DNA of 64,000 nt from Paucibacter sp. Y2R2-4. GTDB taxonomy: Bacteria; Pseudomonadota; Gammaproteobacteria; Burkholderiales; Burkholderiaceae_C. This document shows positions 33,866 to 43,237 of the stretch, in pieces. The position numbers were made by a program, and so were the translations under genes. The number at the start of each line of letters is the position of its first letter. Within the stretch, counting starts at the first letter, position 1. The notes under the pieces were generated by a model. It made no database searches. It was not told the DNA's origin and worked only from the letters and a program-made list of their open reading frames with translations. Location: the NCBI RefSeq assembly GCF_025717535.1, contig NZ_JAJIRO010000001.1:744001-808000 (forward strand), read 5' to 3'.

Positions 33866-35629
33866 TCAGCGGCCGAAACCGCTGCGACGGGTGCCCGAAG
33901 GCGGACCGTTGCGCTTTGGGCCGCCAGGGCCGCGCGATTCAAAGCTGCCGCCTGGGCGACGATCGCCACCAAAGCTGGGCTTGCCGCCGAAGGAAGGCTT
34001 GCTGTCGCCGAAGGCCGGACGGTCATTGCGCGGCGCGAAAGCCGGGCGATCACCACGCGGAGCAAAGCTGCGCTCGCCGCCGCGGTCATTGCCACGGTCA
34101 AACTGCGGACGATCATTGCCGCGGTCGAACTGCGGGCGGTCGTTGCCACGATCGAACTGAGGGCGCGAATCTTGGCGGAAGTCACCGCGCGGCTCAAAGC
34201 CAGCCGAGCGACCGGCGTCACGATTGAAGGACGGTGCGCCGCCATCACGGTTGAAAGGCTGACCACCCTCGCGATTGAAAGGACGGCCGCCATCGCGGTT
34301 GAATGGCTTGCCGCCACCAAAGCTCTTGCCACCGAAGCCAGGCTTGCCGCCCCAGCTCGGACGGGCACCACGGTCATCAAAGCCACCGGCGCCAGCGGGC
34401 CGTGGCGGGAAGATACGCGGTTCTTGCGTCTTCGGCTCCAGACCTTCGATCTGTGCCGAAGGAATGGTCTGGGTGGTGAACTGCTGGATGCGGCGGATCA
34501 TGGACACATCGTCACGCGTGGCCAGCGTCACCGCCAGGCCTTCGCGACCGGCACGGCCGGTACGGCCAATACGGTGCACATAGTCCTCGGCCTTCATCGG
34601 CAGACCGTAGTTGATCACGTGAGTGATGGTGGGCACGTCGATACCGCGGGCGGCGACGTCGGTCGCCACCAGCACGCGCACTTCACGACGGCGCAGGGCC
34701 ATCAGCACGCGGTTGCGGCGACCTTGCGGCATGCCACCGTGCAGAGGAGCCACGGCGTGGCCCAGTTCCTGCAGGCGCTCGCTCAGCCAGTCCGCATCAC
34801 GCTGGGTGCTGGTGAACACCAGGGCTTGGTCAACAGCCTTGTCGGCCAGCAGATGCTCAAGCAACTGGTCCTTGTGGTTGTTGTTGTCAGCCCAGTGCAG
34901 ACGCTGGGTGATGTTTTCGTGGGTGTCGGTGTGCGAAGCCACGTCCACACGCTGCGGGTCACGCAACAGGTCTTGTGCCAAACGGCCCACATGGCCAGCG
35001 AAGGTGGCGCTGAACATCACGGTTTGACGCGTGGCGGGAATGCGATCAGCGATGAACTTGATGTCATCAATGAAGCCCATGTCCAACATGCGGTCGGCTT
35101 CGTCCAGCACCAACATCTCGACGTTTTCCAGCACGGCACGGCCGGACTGGATGTGGTCCATCAAACGGCCAGGCGTGGCGATCAGGATGTCCAAGGGGCC
35201 GCTCAATTGCTTGAGCTGCAAGGCGTAAGGCATGCCGCCCAAAACGGTCGACAGCTTCAGGCCAGGCACATGACGGCCGTAAGTCTGGGCGGCCTTGGCC
35301 ACTTGCATGGCCAGTTCGCGGGTTGGGCACAGCACCAGCACGCGGGGGCCGAACACTTTGCCTTTTTCGCGACGCGGGGCTTCGCCACCGGCGGCAACAG
35401 CTGCGGCTGCGGCGGCGGCCACAGCCGCACGGCCTTCCAGAACCTTCTGCAATGCGGGCAAGATGAAAGCGGCGGTCTTGCCGCTGCCGGTGCGCGAAGA
35501 CACCATCAGGTCAACGCCCTTGATGCCTGCAGGAATGGCCAGCGATTGCACCTCAGTGGCGTTCTCGTAACCAGCGTCCTTGACAGCGCGCAACAGGGAT
35601 TCGTTCAGGCCTAGATTTTCGAAACTCAT
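33866..35629 (-). CDS. DEAD-box RNA helicase, RhlE-like
   Basis: 587 residues from ATG 35629 (MSFENLGLNESL). The Q motif, SSRTGSGKTAAFILP (motif I), CPTRELAMQV (Ia), LDEADRMLDMGF (II), SATF (III) and YVHRIGRTGRAG (VI) are all present. From about residue 420 the tail is rich in Arg, Gly, Asp, Asn and Phe, with RPQFDRGND three times in a row (27-bp DNA repeats, 34085-34165) and NREGG/NRDGG units. Such basic tails bind RNA nonspecifically and may drive condensation (known for the class). A long untranslated leader precedes the gene, as in cold-regulated helicases. Confidence 0.93.
   Translation of the reverse strand: MSFENLGLNESLLRAVKDAGYENATEVQSLAIPAGIKGVDLMVSSRTGSGKTAAFILPALQKVLEGRAAVAAAAAAAVAAGGEAPRREKGKVFGPRVLVLCPTRELAMQVAKAAQTYGRHVPGLKLSTVLGGMPYALQLKQLSGPLDILIATPGRLMDHIQSGRAVLENVEMLVLDEADRMLDMGFIDDIKFIADRIPATRQTVMFSATFAGHVGRLAQDLLRDPQRVDVASHTDTHENITQRLHWADNNNHKDQLLEHLLADKAVDQALVFTSTQRDADWLSERLQELGHAVAPLHGGMPQGRRNRVLMALRRREVRVLVATDVAARGIDVPTITHVINYGLPMKAEDYVHRIGRTGRAGREGLAVTLATRDDVSMIRRIQQFTTQTIPSAQIEGLEPKTQEPRIFPPRPAGAGGFDDRGARPSWGGKPGFGGKSFGGGKPFNRDGGRPFNREGGQPFNRDGGAPSFNRDAGRSAGFEPRGDFRQDSRPQFDRGNDRPQFDRGNDRPQFDRGNDRGGERSFAPRGDRPAFAPRNDRPAFGDSKPSFGGKPSFGGDRRPGGSFESRGPGGPKRNGPPSGTRRSGFGR
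34085..34165 (-). repeat. Three 27-bp tandem repeats in the helicase tail
   Basis: Three consecutive 27-bp units encode RPQFDRGND three times. The units differ mainly at third codon positions, so they are not recent expansions and are held by protein-level selection. Confidence 0.85.
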
Positions 35630-36158
35630 ATCTTCTTTCAACAAAGCCGTGCCCCGCCCCGCAAAAAATGGGACGAACACACGTGCTTGAAGCGCAGCAA
35701 TGAAAGCGCGTCAAGCCAATAAAGTCGCTGGGAGAAAGCTCGCGTCGTGCACCGGGTCTTGGAGGGCGGCAAAAGCATGCCGAGCGGTGCCAGGTGCGGC
35801 GCCGGGGGAACAGTCAAAGCGACGGCATCGCCGCCGACCGAACCCGAAGGATGTTCAGCGCTTCACCCGGAAGGGGTGCGCCGCTCTCAACCCGAAGGTG
35901 GAGGCTGCGTCGCTGCGCGCAAGAGTCTGGGCAGCGGCCTGAACGAGGTCAGAGGAGACGTACGAAATGCTTCAGCTTCAATCAACAGGTACTTCTGCTG
36001 AAGCAAGACTGCGACTATAGCACACTAGGGTTTTTACGGAATGAAAAACTTAGAGGAGCTCTTCTTCCCCGCGCCCCGTCTGTGCGGGAAGTCACATTGA
36101 ATGCACACAAGCAGCAGCCGCGCCACCCGAAGGCAGCGCGGGACCGCGCTCCAGTTCA
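35630..36158 (-). promoter_or_regulatory. Long leader and probable promoter of the DEAD-box gene
   Basis: About 530 bp without a gene. On the minus strand a promoter-like pair lies at its far end: a TATAGT -10 at 36014-36019 and TTCCGT 16 bp upstream. Transcription from there would give a leader of about 375 nt. The leader holds three short hairpins of the type CC-TTCG-GG at about 35841-35852, 35864-35878 and 35889-35900. The rest is GC-rich with no convincing frame. Long structured leaders are common in cold-induced RNA helicase genes, so autoregulation or cold control is inferred. Confidence 0.5.
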
Positions 36159-38984
36159 TCAGCTGGCGAGAGCCTGTGTCAAATCCTGCAAGAGCTGCAT
36201 GAATCGCTGCAAATCCTCGCCCTGCAGCAGTTGCTGGCTGAGGTCTCCGTCCAGGCCGGCAGCAGGTGCCTCGGCGTGAGCGTCCAGGGTTTGCAGCAGG
36301 GCCTGCTCCAGACCCGACTGAGTCAGCAGCTGAATCATCGGCAAGCCGCGGCTGTGCTCCTGGGCCAAACAGCTCAAGCGTTGTTCCAGCAAGGTCTCGC
36401 TCCAGGCCAACTCCAGATTGAGCAGACCGCAGCGTTCTGCGTCCAGGCTCAAGCCCTGAGCGGCAGCATCACTGCACAAGAGCACCATCGGCCTGGACTG
36501 CGCCAGCCATTGGCTGGCCGCAGCTTGGCGCTGCGCCTGTGAGGCATCGGCCTGCAGATGCAAATGCGCGATGCCTTGAGCCTGCAAACGCGCGGCCAGC
36601 AGTTGCAGCGCATCGTCCCATTGGCAGAACACCACCAAACGATCTACGGCGCGACCCAAGGTCTCACGGCAGACGGCGGCCGCAGCACTCAGTTTGGGAG
36701 CGTCGGCCGATGTATCAGCTGCATCCAACAATTGCGGCGCAATGGCCAAACGACGCATGTCCTGCAGCAGCGCTTGCAAACGCAACTGATCGGCATCCGA
36801 CACATAACCGCTGCGCTGCCAGCGCGCCACGCCCTGGCGCAAGCGTTCCAACAAAGGGGCTTGCAGTTCCAGCTGTTGCTCGCTCAAGGTGACAGCGCGC
36901 AACTGCACCAAGGCCAAGGGCAAGGTCGGCTGCAAGTCAGCACGGCTGCGGCTGAACATCACTTGTTCCAGGCTCTTGTCCAGGGACTCCAAGGCCGTGA
37001 AACCGCTCACCCGGCCTTGCACATCACGCACGACATGGCGGTTCAAAAAGCGCTCCAAGGAACCGCTGCGATGGCGGTCCAGCAATTCCAGCAAAGGCAT
37101 CAGCGCTTGTGGCTGCTCATCCAGCAACTGGCCGCTGAGCATCAGCATGAAGCCTTGATCCAATTGGCGCAGCGAGGCCAAGCTTGCGGTATCCAAGCGC
37201 TGTGCCTCGTCCACGATGATCAGCTCCGGCGCAAACCCCTTCAAGAGATTCAAGTCTTGGCCCAGCGAGGCTAGGGATGCAATCTTGATCTCCGGGCCAC
37301 CCTCTGGCAGCACGGCGCATTGCTGCTGGCGCGCCTCCGCATCACCCCAAATCATCTCGGCCGGCGCCGTGCACAGCGTTTGGGCCTCACTCAACCAGCG
37401 GGCTTGCGCCGACTCGGCGGACAGCACCAAGACCCGTTCCAAACCAAATTGCGTATGGAACAAGGCCGCAGCGGCATAAGCCTGTGCATAGAGCCCCAAG
37501 CCCAAATCATCGGCAATCAGGCTGCGGCCCGCGCAGGCCGCGAAGATCGCCGACTCCACTTGGTAGATCGGCAAAGGCAGCTTCAGCAAATTGCGCAGGG
37601 CTGGGCTTTCCAGACCTTGCGGGCAAGCCTGCTCGATACGCAAGACGCGACGCCGCGCATCGCGGGCAATCGCCAGCAAATCCCACACGCCGGGCTCGAC
37701 TCGTAGCTCATGTCCCGCTTCTGCCGCCAAGGCCAAGAGTGCGGGCAGATCCTCATCCGCCTCGACCTGCAAACGGCCGCGACCATCCAGCAAGGCTTGC
37801 GCTGCTTGGACCAAAGCCTCGGGGCAAGCACGCCCTTGGCGCCAGCGCAGGTGGCGGCGAGCACCATAGCCGAGCCGGATCTCGCTGTACTCGGTCTGGT
37901 AGCCCTGTTCCAACAAAGCGCGTTGCGCGGCGTCGTCCAGCAATCGGCCCAAGGCGAACTCGATGTGCTCACAGCTGCCGCGCTCGCCCCACAAAAACTC
38001 CTCACAGCTGCAGCGGCACTCAGACGGGTTGCTGCCTCGCACGCTAACGCGCCAAGTACCCGCACCCAGTAGCTCGCTGACCTGGTAATCACGAAACACC
38101 GTCGGCTTGCCGGCATCCAAGGGTTGCAAATCAAAGCGAGCGGCTTGCGCCTTGGCTGGCGCACTGGGCTTCACAGGCCGAGCCGCCTCGGGCTTGGCTG
38201 CACGCTCGGCCACCGGAGCTGGGGTCCTAGCTTTCGTGCCCCGCTCCTTGGGCGACTTGGCTGCAGCTTTTGTCTCATTGGCCGACTGGACCGAGTTTTG
38301 TTCAGGAACTGGAGCCTGCACCCGCTTGACCTCGACCACAGGCTCAAAAGCCGGCGCGGTGGCCACGGGTTTCTTGAGCTTGCCGGCCGCGCCTGCTTTT
38401 GAGGGCTTGATCGTCTTTGCTGCCACCGCCGGCTTGAGCTTCTCGGCTTCAGCGGGCGCGCTTGCGGCCTCGTCTGCGGCAAGTTCGACCCCATTCAAGA
38501 TATCGCGCACCGCAGCTTGGGTGGTCTTGGTCTTGCGTGCCGGACTGGTCTTGGCGGCGGATGCTTTTTTTGCCGCAGGCTTGGCCGCTTCGGCCACGGG
38601 CGCAAGAACTGCTGGCTTCTCTTGCGGCTTGGATGCCTTCGAGGGCTTCGTGGCCTTCGCGGGCTTCGCAGATTTCGCGGCCTTGGACGTCTCGCTGAGC
38701 TTTACTGCGGCTGCTGCAGGTGCAGCTTCACCTTTGGCTTTGACAGACTTGGCCGGGGCCGACTTTGCAGCCGCCTTCGCGGCGGGCTTGGCCTGCGCTG
38801 CCTTGGTCTTAGCTGGGGCTTCAATCGGCGTCACTGGTGTCACCGGCTCGGCAACCGTCTTCTTCGCGATCGCCTTTTTTGCAGCCGGCTTTTTTGCAGC
38901 CGGCTTTTTTTCGACGAGCTTTTCGTCGGCAAGAGCAGGGCTGGCTGGCACGCTTAGGCGTGCTTTCTTTGGACTCGTGGCCAT
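36159..38984 (-). CDS. SNF2-like protein with SWIM zinc finger, histone-H1-like tail and degenerate ATPase motifs
   Basis: 941 residues from ATG 38984. Residues 1-300 are Lys/Ala/Pro-rich with KKPAAKK-type repeats, like bacterial H1/AlgP tails. At about 320-345 a SWIM finger is visible (CSCEEFLWGERGSCEH). A SNF2-like core follows, but the position of Walker A reads IADDLGLGLYAQA instead of DDMGLGKT, lacking the catalytic lysine. Motif II is DEAQ. Motif VI reads EQRLSCLAQEHSRG, lacking the arginines of QRxxRxxRxGQ. The protein probably binds DNA but does not hydrolyse ATP in the usual way. It starts 16 bp after pabBC on the same strand, so it belongs to that transcript. Confidence 0.8.
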   Translation of the reverse strand: MATSPKKARLSVPASPALADEKLVEKKPAAKKPAAKKAIAKKTVAEPVTPVTPIEAPAKTKAAQAKPAAKAAAKSAPAKSVKAKGEAAPAAAAVKLSETSKAAKSAKPAKATKPSKASKPQEKPAVLAPVAEAAKPAAKKASAAKTSPARKTKTTQAAVRDILNGVELAADEAASAPAEAEKLKPAVAAKTIKPSKAGAAGKLKKPVATAPAFEPVVEVKRVQAPVPEQNSVQSANETKAAAKSPKERGTKARTPAPVAERAAKPEAARPVKPSAPAKAQAARFDLQPLDAGKPTVFRDYQVSELLGAGTWRVSVRGSNPSECRCSCEEFLWGERGSCEHIEFALGRLLDDAAQRALLEQGYQTEYSEIRLGYGARRHLRWRQGRACPEALVQAAQALLDGRGRLQVEADEDLPALLALAAEAGHELRVEPGVWDLLAIARDARRRVLRIEQACPQGLESPALRNLLKLPLPIYQVESAIFAACAGRSLIADDLGLGLYAQAYAAAALFHTQFGLERVLVLSAESAQARWLSEAQTLCTAPAEMIWGDAEARQQQCAVLPEGGPEIKIASLASLGQDLNLLKGFAPELIIVDEAQRLDTASLASLRQLDQGFMLMLSGQLLDEQPQALMPLLELLDRHRSGSLERFLNRHVVRDVQGRVSGFTALESLDKSLEQVMFSRSRADLQPTLPLALVQLRAVTLSEQQLELQAPLLERLRQGVARWQRSGYVSDADQLRLQALLQDMRRLAIAPQLLDAADTSADAPKLSAAAAVCRETLGRAVDRLVVFCQWDDALQLLAARLQAQGIAHLHLQADASQAQRQAAASQWLAQSRPMVLLCSDAAAQGLSLDAERCGLLNLELAWSETLLEQRLSCLAQEHSRGLPMIQLLTQSGLEQALLQTLDAHAEAPAAGLDGDLSQQLLQGEDLQRFMQLLQDLTQALAS

Positions 38985-39000
38985 GGAAATCAGTTTCAGG

Positions 39001-40908
39001 TTAGTCAGCGCTGGGCAGCGCTGCGGCGTCTGGCGCGTCCGACATCGTGGGTACGAGGCGGGCAGGACACCAGCCGCGCAGACTGTTGATAAAAGCAAGC
39101 CCGGTGGCGCGCGCCAGATCGGCGCGCATCAGGCGCGCCTCCCGCAAACGCCCGAGCTGCAACAATTCTTCTCGGTAAACACCGGGCAAAAGCCCGGCTT
39201 CCAGCCGTGGCGTCAACCACTGGCCCTCAATTTCTAAGGCGATATTGCCTATCGTGCATTCAGTCAACTCGCCGTCCTCGTTCCAGAGCAAGACATCAAA
39301 AGCCTGCGCTGGCTTGGTTTGAGAAAAGGCCTCATAGGCCTCGCGGCGGGTGGTTTTATGAAGGATGAACTCGGCGCCTGGGCCGCGGGTTTCAATCGGA
39401 CGATGGGCCACCACAAGTGCGACTGTAGCCGGGGTTTGTGGCAAGGCCATGATCGCGGTCTCAAGCACACCTCGGGCCGACAGGGTCAGGCGCACGCGCC
39501 AAGTCCCCTGCGCATGCTGGGCCGCCAAGTCCGCCAGCGTGGATCTGGCCTCGTTCAAAGACAGCGGCAAACCAAAGTGCTGAGCGGTGCGCTGCAAACG
39601 CGCCAAGTGACCGGGTAGACGCTGCAATACACCGTCATCCAACCTGAGCGTTTCCAGGGCGGCAATAGGCGCTTGAGCACGCAGCAAAAAGCGCGTTTTG
39701 GCATGCCACTCGTCCAGCTCAGCGGCGGCCACGGAATCCAGTGTGATCGCGCTGCCCACGCCCACCTGCAAGCGCTGTTCAGACCCAAGCGAATCCTCTT
39801 CGATGGGCAATGCTTCGACGGTGCGAATCGGCACGTTGAAGGTGACGATGCCGCCCGGCTGCATCAGGCCCAGCGCACCGCAGTACCAGCCGCGCGGGCC
39901 GGGCTCCAGGCTTTCAATGATTTGCATGGCCCGCTGCTTGGGCGCGCCGGTCACCGAGCCACAAGGAAACAGCGCCGCCAGGGCCTCAGACAACTTCAGG
40001 CGTGGCCGGCTCACCGCCGTGACGGTGGACGTCATCTGCCAGACCGTGGGCAGCGCCAGGAGTTCAAACAAGCGCGGCACCCGCACCGAGCCCAGCGTTG
40101 CTACGCGGCTCAGGTCATTGCGCAGCAAGTCCACAATCATGAGGTTCTCGGCACGCTCTTTCACGCTGGTGCGCAGATAGGCTTGAGCGGCCTCATCGGC
40201 AGCCGCATCTCGGCCGCGCGACGTGGTGCCCTTCATCGGCTGGGCGGCCAGCAAGCAAGTGCTTTGCGCCCCAGGCAGCGGCCGCCAATCAAAAAACAAT
40301 TCGGGCGACACACTGGCCACGCCCGCCTCGCGCAAAAACAGTGAAAAACCGCCCGGCTGCGCACAGTGCAGCGCCAGGAACAAGGCTGCCAAGTCCTGCT
40401 GGCCGCTGAGGCTTGAGCGCAAGCGGGTCGTCAAATTGACCTGATAGCAGTCCCCCGCCCGTATCCACTCACGGATGGCTTCGATTTGGCGAGCTTCGTC
40501 GGCGGGTGCTTGCTCATCCACCCAGGGCGCGCACAAAGAAGCTGCTCCCACATCACCCAGCGGGTCGATCTCCGGCCAGGGATCGGGCGCTCCTGCATAG
40601 ATCGCAAATTCGGCCAAGGCGGGTTTCATTGCTGAGCCCGCCTCGCCGCATCGACCCGGCAGGGCCGGGTCCAGCGCGGCGGCTGCCTCATAGCGCAGAC
40701 CACCCAACACCCAAGCGCCCTCGCGGCTGGCTTGATGCGCTGCATCGATAACGGCGGCCAGTTCCTGCGCCGCATGGGCGCGCAGCCAGCGGGTTGGCGG
40801 GCAATAAAAAGCGCCGCGCACCCGTTCGCCGTCATCCCGCGCCAAGGGATGGCGGGGGAAATCAAAAGCAGCCCAAAGCTGGCTTGTCGATGTGGGAGTT
40901 CTTGTCAC
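39001..40908 (-). CDS. pabBC: Bifunctional aminodeoxychorismate synthase component I / aminodeoxychorismate lyase
   Basis: 635 residues. Residues 1-370 form a PabB-type chorismate-binding domain: GDCYQVNLTTRL, AQPMKGTTSRGRD, KERAENLMIVDLLRNDLSRV, and PCGSVTGAPKQRAMQIIESLEPGPRGWYCGALG. From about 400 a class IV aminotransferase-like PabC domain follows (LDDGVLQRLPGHLARLQRTAQHFGLPLS, EDGELTECTIGNIALEIEGQWLTPRLEAGLLPGVYREELL). The fusion makes p-aminobenzoate for folate synthesis with a separate glutaminase. It starts a short operon with the SNF2-like gene. Confidence 0.92.
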   Translation of the reverse strand: MTRTPTSTSQLWAAFDFPRHPLARDDGERVRGAFYCPPTRWLRAHAAQELAAVIDAAHQASREGAWVLGGLRYEAAAALDPALPGRCGEAGSAMKPALAEFAIYAGAPDPWPEIDPLGDVGAASLCAPWVDEQAPADEARQIEAIREWIRAGDCYQVNLTTRLRSSLSGQQDLAALFLALHCAQPGGFSLFLREAGVASVSPELFFDWRPLPGAQSTCLLAAQPMKGTTSRGRDAAADEAAQAYLRTSVKERAENLMIVDLLRNDLSRVATLGSVRVPRLFELLALPTVWQMTSTVTAVSRPRLKLSEALAALFPCGSVTGAPKQRAMQIIESLEPGPRGWYCGALGLMQPGGIVTFNVPIRTVEALPIEEDSLGSEQRLQVGVGSAITLDSVAAAELDEWHAKTRFLLRAQAPIAALETLRLDDGVLQRLPGHLARLQRTAQHFGLPLSLNEARSTLADLAAQHAQGTWRVRLTLSARGVLETAIMALPQTPATVALVVAHRPIETRGPGAEFILHKTTRREAYEAFSQTKPAQAFDVLLWNEDGELTECTIGNIALEIEGQWLTPRLEAGLLPGVYREELLQLGRLREARLMRADLARATGLAFINSLRGWCPARLVPTMSDAPDAAALPSAD

Positions 40909-40948
40909 CCTGCCAACTCGCAGTGAGACCGGGTAGTGAAGCGAAGGA

Positions 40949-41524
40949 TCACAGGCTCAAGAAATGCTGGCGGTAGTAGGCCAGTTCGTCGATGGATTCG
41001 ATGATGTCTGCCAGGGCGGTGTGGGCCTGGGCTTTTTTGAAGCCGTCCAAAATTTCAGGCTTCCAGCGCTTGGCCAGCTCTTTGAGCGTTGACACATCCA
41101 GATTGCGATAGTGGAAAAAGGATTCCAGCTTGGGCATGTAATTGGCCAAGAAGCGGCGGTCTTGGCAGATGCTGTTGCCGCACATCGGCGACTTGCCGGC
41201 CGGCACATATTGCTTCAAGAACTCAATGGTCTTGGCGACAGCTTCGTCCTCCGTGACGGTGGACGCCTTGACGCGATCGATCAGGCCACTCTTGCCGTGG
41301 GTGCCCTTGTTCCAGGCATCCATCTTGTCCAGAGTCTCGTCGCTTTGGTGAATGGCGAACACCGGGCCTTCAACGCGCACCGTCAGCTGAGCATCGGTCA
41401 CCACCACCGCGATCTCAATGATGCGGTCGGAGTCGGGGTAGAGACCCGTCATTTCCAGATCGATCCAGATCAGGTTTTGATCATTGAGGGCCAACACGGG
41501 GGCGGCAGCGGTCTCGGTGTTCAT
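40949..41524 (-). CDS. orn: Oligoribonuclease
   Basis: 191 residues, normal for the family. DEDDh exonuclease motifs are complete: [27 protein letters not shown] (D22, E24), [18 protein letters not shown] (Asp), and [19 protein letters not shown] (His and Asp). It degrades short RNAs, including pGpG, the product of cyclic di-GMP breakdown (known). It is divergent from the M48 protease gene with 58 bp between starts. Confidence 0.95.
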   Translation of the reverse strand: MNTETAAAPVLALNDQNLIWIDLEMTGLYPDSDRIIEIAVVVTDAQLTVRVEGPVFAIHQSDETLDKMDAWNKGTHGKSGLIDRVKASTVTEDEAVAKTIEFLKQYVPAGKSPMCGNSICQDRRFLANYMPKLESFFHYRNLDVSTLKELAKRWKPEILDGFKKAQAHTALADIIESIDELAYYRQHFLSL

Positions 41525-41582
41525 TCACAGGGCTTTCTATCCAAAAGAATCGGCGACATTGTCGCAGCCCTACACTTCGCCC

Positions 41583-42899
41583 ATGTTCGCAAGCCTTTTC
41601 TCTTCTGTACCCGCCCTGCCCGCTCTCCACCCGAGCGCGCTGAGCCTGGCTTTTGTCGCCGCCTTGCTATTGGGCCTGCTGCTCAAGCTCTGGCTCAGCA
41701 ACCGGCAAATCCGCCACGTGATGCAGCACCGCGACGCCGTGCCCGAGGCCTTTGCCGCCACCGTGCCGCTGGACGCTCACCAAAAAGCCGCTGACTACAC
41801 CGTGGTGCGCAGCCGCTTCGGCCTGCTGAACCTGGCCTTCAGCAGCGCGGTGCTGCTGGGCTGGACCTTGCTGGGCGGCCTGGATCTGCTGAACGGCTGG
41901 GTCTATGAAGCCACCGCGGAGCGCTTTGGCCCCATGGCCTATCAGCTGAGTCTCTTGTTCGCCTTTGTGCTGATCGGCTCGCTGCTGGATCTGCCCTGGG
42001 AGCTCTACAACACTTTCAATATCGAACAACGCTTTGGCTTCAACCGCCTGACTTGGAAGCTCTATCTGAATGACGCCTTGAAAGGCGCCGTCGTTGGCCT
42101 TCTGATTGGCCTGCCGATCGCCGCCTTGATTCTGTGGCTGATGGGCGCCGCCGGGCGCTTTTGGTGGCTGTGGGCCTGGGGCACTTGGATGGGCTTCAAT
42201 CTCTTGATCTTGGTGCTCTACCCCACCGTCATCGCGCCGCTGTTCAACAAGTTCGAGCCCCTGCCCGATGAGGCCCTGAAAAGCCGCGTCGAAGGACTGA
42301 TGGCGCGCTGCGGCTTTGCCGCCAAGGGCTTGTTTGTGATGGACGGCAGCCGCCGCTCGGCCCATGGCAATGCCTATTTCACCGGCTTTGGCCCCGCCAA
42401 GCGGGTGGTATTTTTCGACACCCTGCTGGAGCGCCTGAACGGCCCTGAGGTCGAGGCGGTGCTGGCGCATGAACTCGGCCACTTCAAGCACAAGCATGTG
42501 CTCAAACGCATGATCACCATGTTCGCCATCAGCTTGGCCGGCTTTGCGCTCTTGGGCTGGCTGTCGGCGCAGCCTGGCTTCTACCTCGCCTTTGCGGTGC
42601 AGCCAAATTTGGCGGCGCCGAATGACGCGCTGGCCCTGCTGCTCTTCATGCTGGCGGTACCGGTGTTTGGCTTTTTCTTCACCCCTCTGGGCAGCTTGAT
42701 GTCGCGCCGCGATGAGTTCCAGGCCGATGCCTACGCTTGCGCCAACGCACGCGGCGCCGACCTGGCCTCGGCCCTCCTCAAGCTGCATGAGGACAATGCC
42801 GGCACGCTGACGCCCGACCCGGTGTTTGCGCGCTTTTACTACTCTCACCCACCGGCCAGCGAGCGCCTGGGCGCCATCTTGAGCCAAGCCACCCGATGA
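41583..42899 (+). CDS. M48 family (Ste24-type CAAX) endopeptidase
   Basis: 438 residues from ATG 41583; an open upstream stretch would overlap orn and is unlikely. The membrane-rich N-half has segments near 15-35, 75-95, 110-140 and 165-215. LDLPWELYNTFNIEQRFGFN is a Ste24 hallmark. The active site is VLAHELGHFKHKH (HExxH at about residue 296), and the third ligand is in SRRDEFQADAYA. Family enzymes cleave membrane or misfolded proteins. The stop overlaps the next gene by 4 bp. Confidence 0.92.
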   Translation: MFASLFSSVPALPALHPSALSLAFVAALLLGLLLKLWLSNRQIRHVMQHRDAVPEAFAATVPLDAHQKAADYTVVRSRFGLLNLAFSSAVLLGWTLLGGLDLLNGWVYEATAERFGPMAYQLSLLFAFVLIGSLLDLPWELYNTFNIEQRFGFNRLTWKLYLNDALKGAVVGLLIGLPIAALILWLMGAAGRFWWLWAWGTWMGFNLLILVLYPTVIAPLFNKFEPLPDEALKSRVEGLMARCGFAAKGLFVMDGSRRSAHGNAYFTGFGPAKRVVFFDTLLERLNGPEVEAVLAHELGHFKHKHVLKRMITMFAISLAGFALLGWLSAQPGFYLAFAVQPNLAAPNDALALLLFMLAVPVFGFFFTPLGSLMSRRDEFQADAYACANARGADLASALLKLHEDNAGTLTPDPVFARFYYSHPPASERLGAILSQATR

Positions 42900-43237
42900 A
42901 CTTGCTGACCCAACCTTGCTCGCCTGGCTTGCGTGAAACCCTGGCCGCTGAAGAGCTGCCAGCCTGGCTGGCTCAGGTCCCCGAATGGCGCTTGAGCAGC
43001 GACGCCAAGTCCATCGAGTTGGAAGCTCGCTTTGCCGACTTTTCGCAAACTATGGCCTTCGTCAACGCTGTCGCGGCGGTGGCGAACAAACAAGACCATC
43101 ATCCAGAAATGAGGGTCAGCTACGGGCACTGCAGCATCGGCTTCAGCACCCACTCCGCCTCGGGTTTGACGTTGAATGACTTCATCTGCGCGGCGCAGGT
43201 CGGGGCGCTCCCCGAGCTCAAGGGTCAGCAGGCATGA
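42896..43237 (+). CDS. phhB: Pterin-4a-carbinolamine dehydratase
   Basis: 113 residues, typical length. The motif VANKQDHHPEMRVSYGHCSIGFSTHSASGLTLNDF contains the conserved His-His-Pro and the later His of the active site. The enzyme recycles the pterin cofactor of aromatic amino acid hydroxylases (known). It overlaps the M48 gene before and rsgA after by 4 bp each, a tightly coupled three-gene unit seen in Burkholderiales. Confidence 0.93.
   Translation: MNLLTQPCSPGLRETLAAEELPAWLAQVPEWRLSSDAKSIELEARFADFSQTMAFVNAVAAVANKQDHHPEMRVSYGHCSIGFSTHSASGLTLNDFICAAQVGALPELKGQQA

Noticed and set aside
33743-35614. 623-codon open frame on the plus strand
   Set aside because: It is antisense to the DEAD-box helicase, and its apparent repeats mirror the repeat tail of that gene.
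38107-39237. 376-codon alanine/phenylalanine-rich frame on the plus strand
   Set aside because: It is the reverse of the Lys/Ala/Pro-rich tail of the SNF2-like protein; no membrane topology or signal is consistent.
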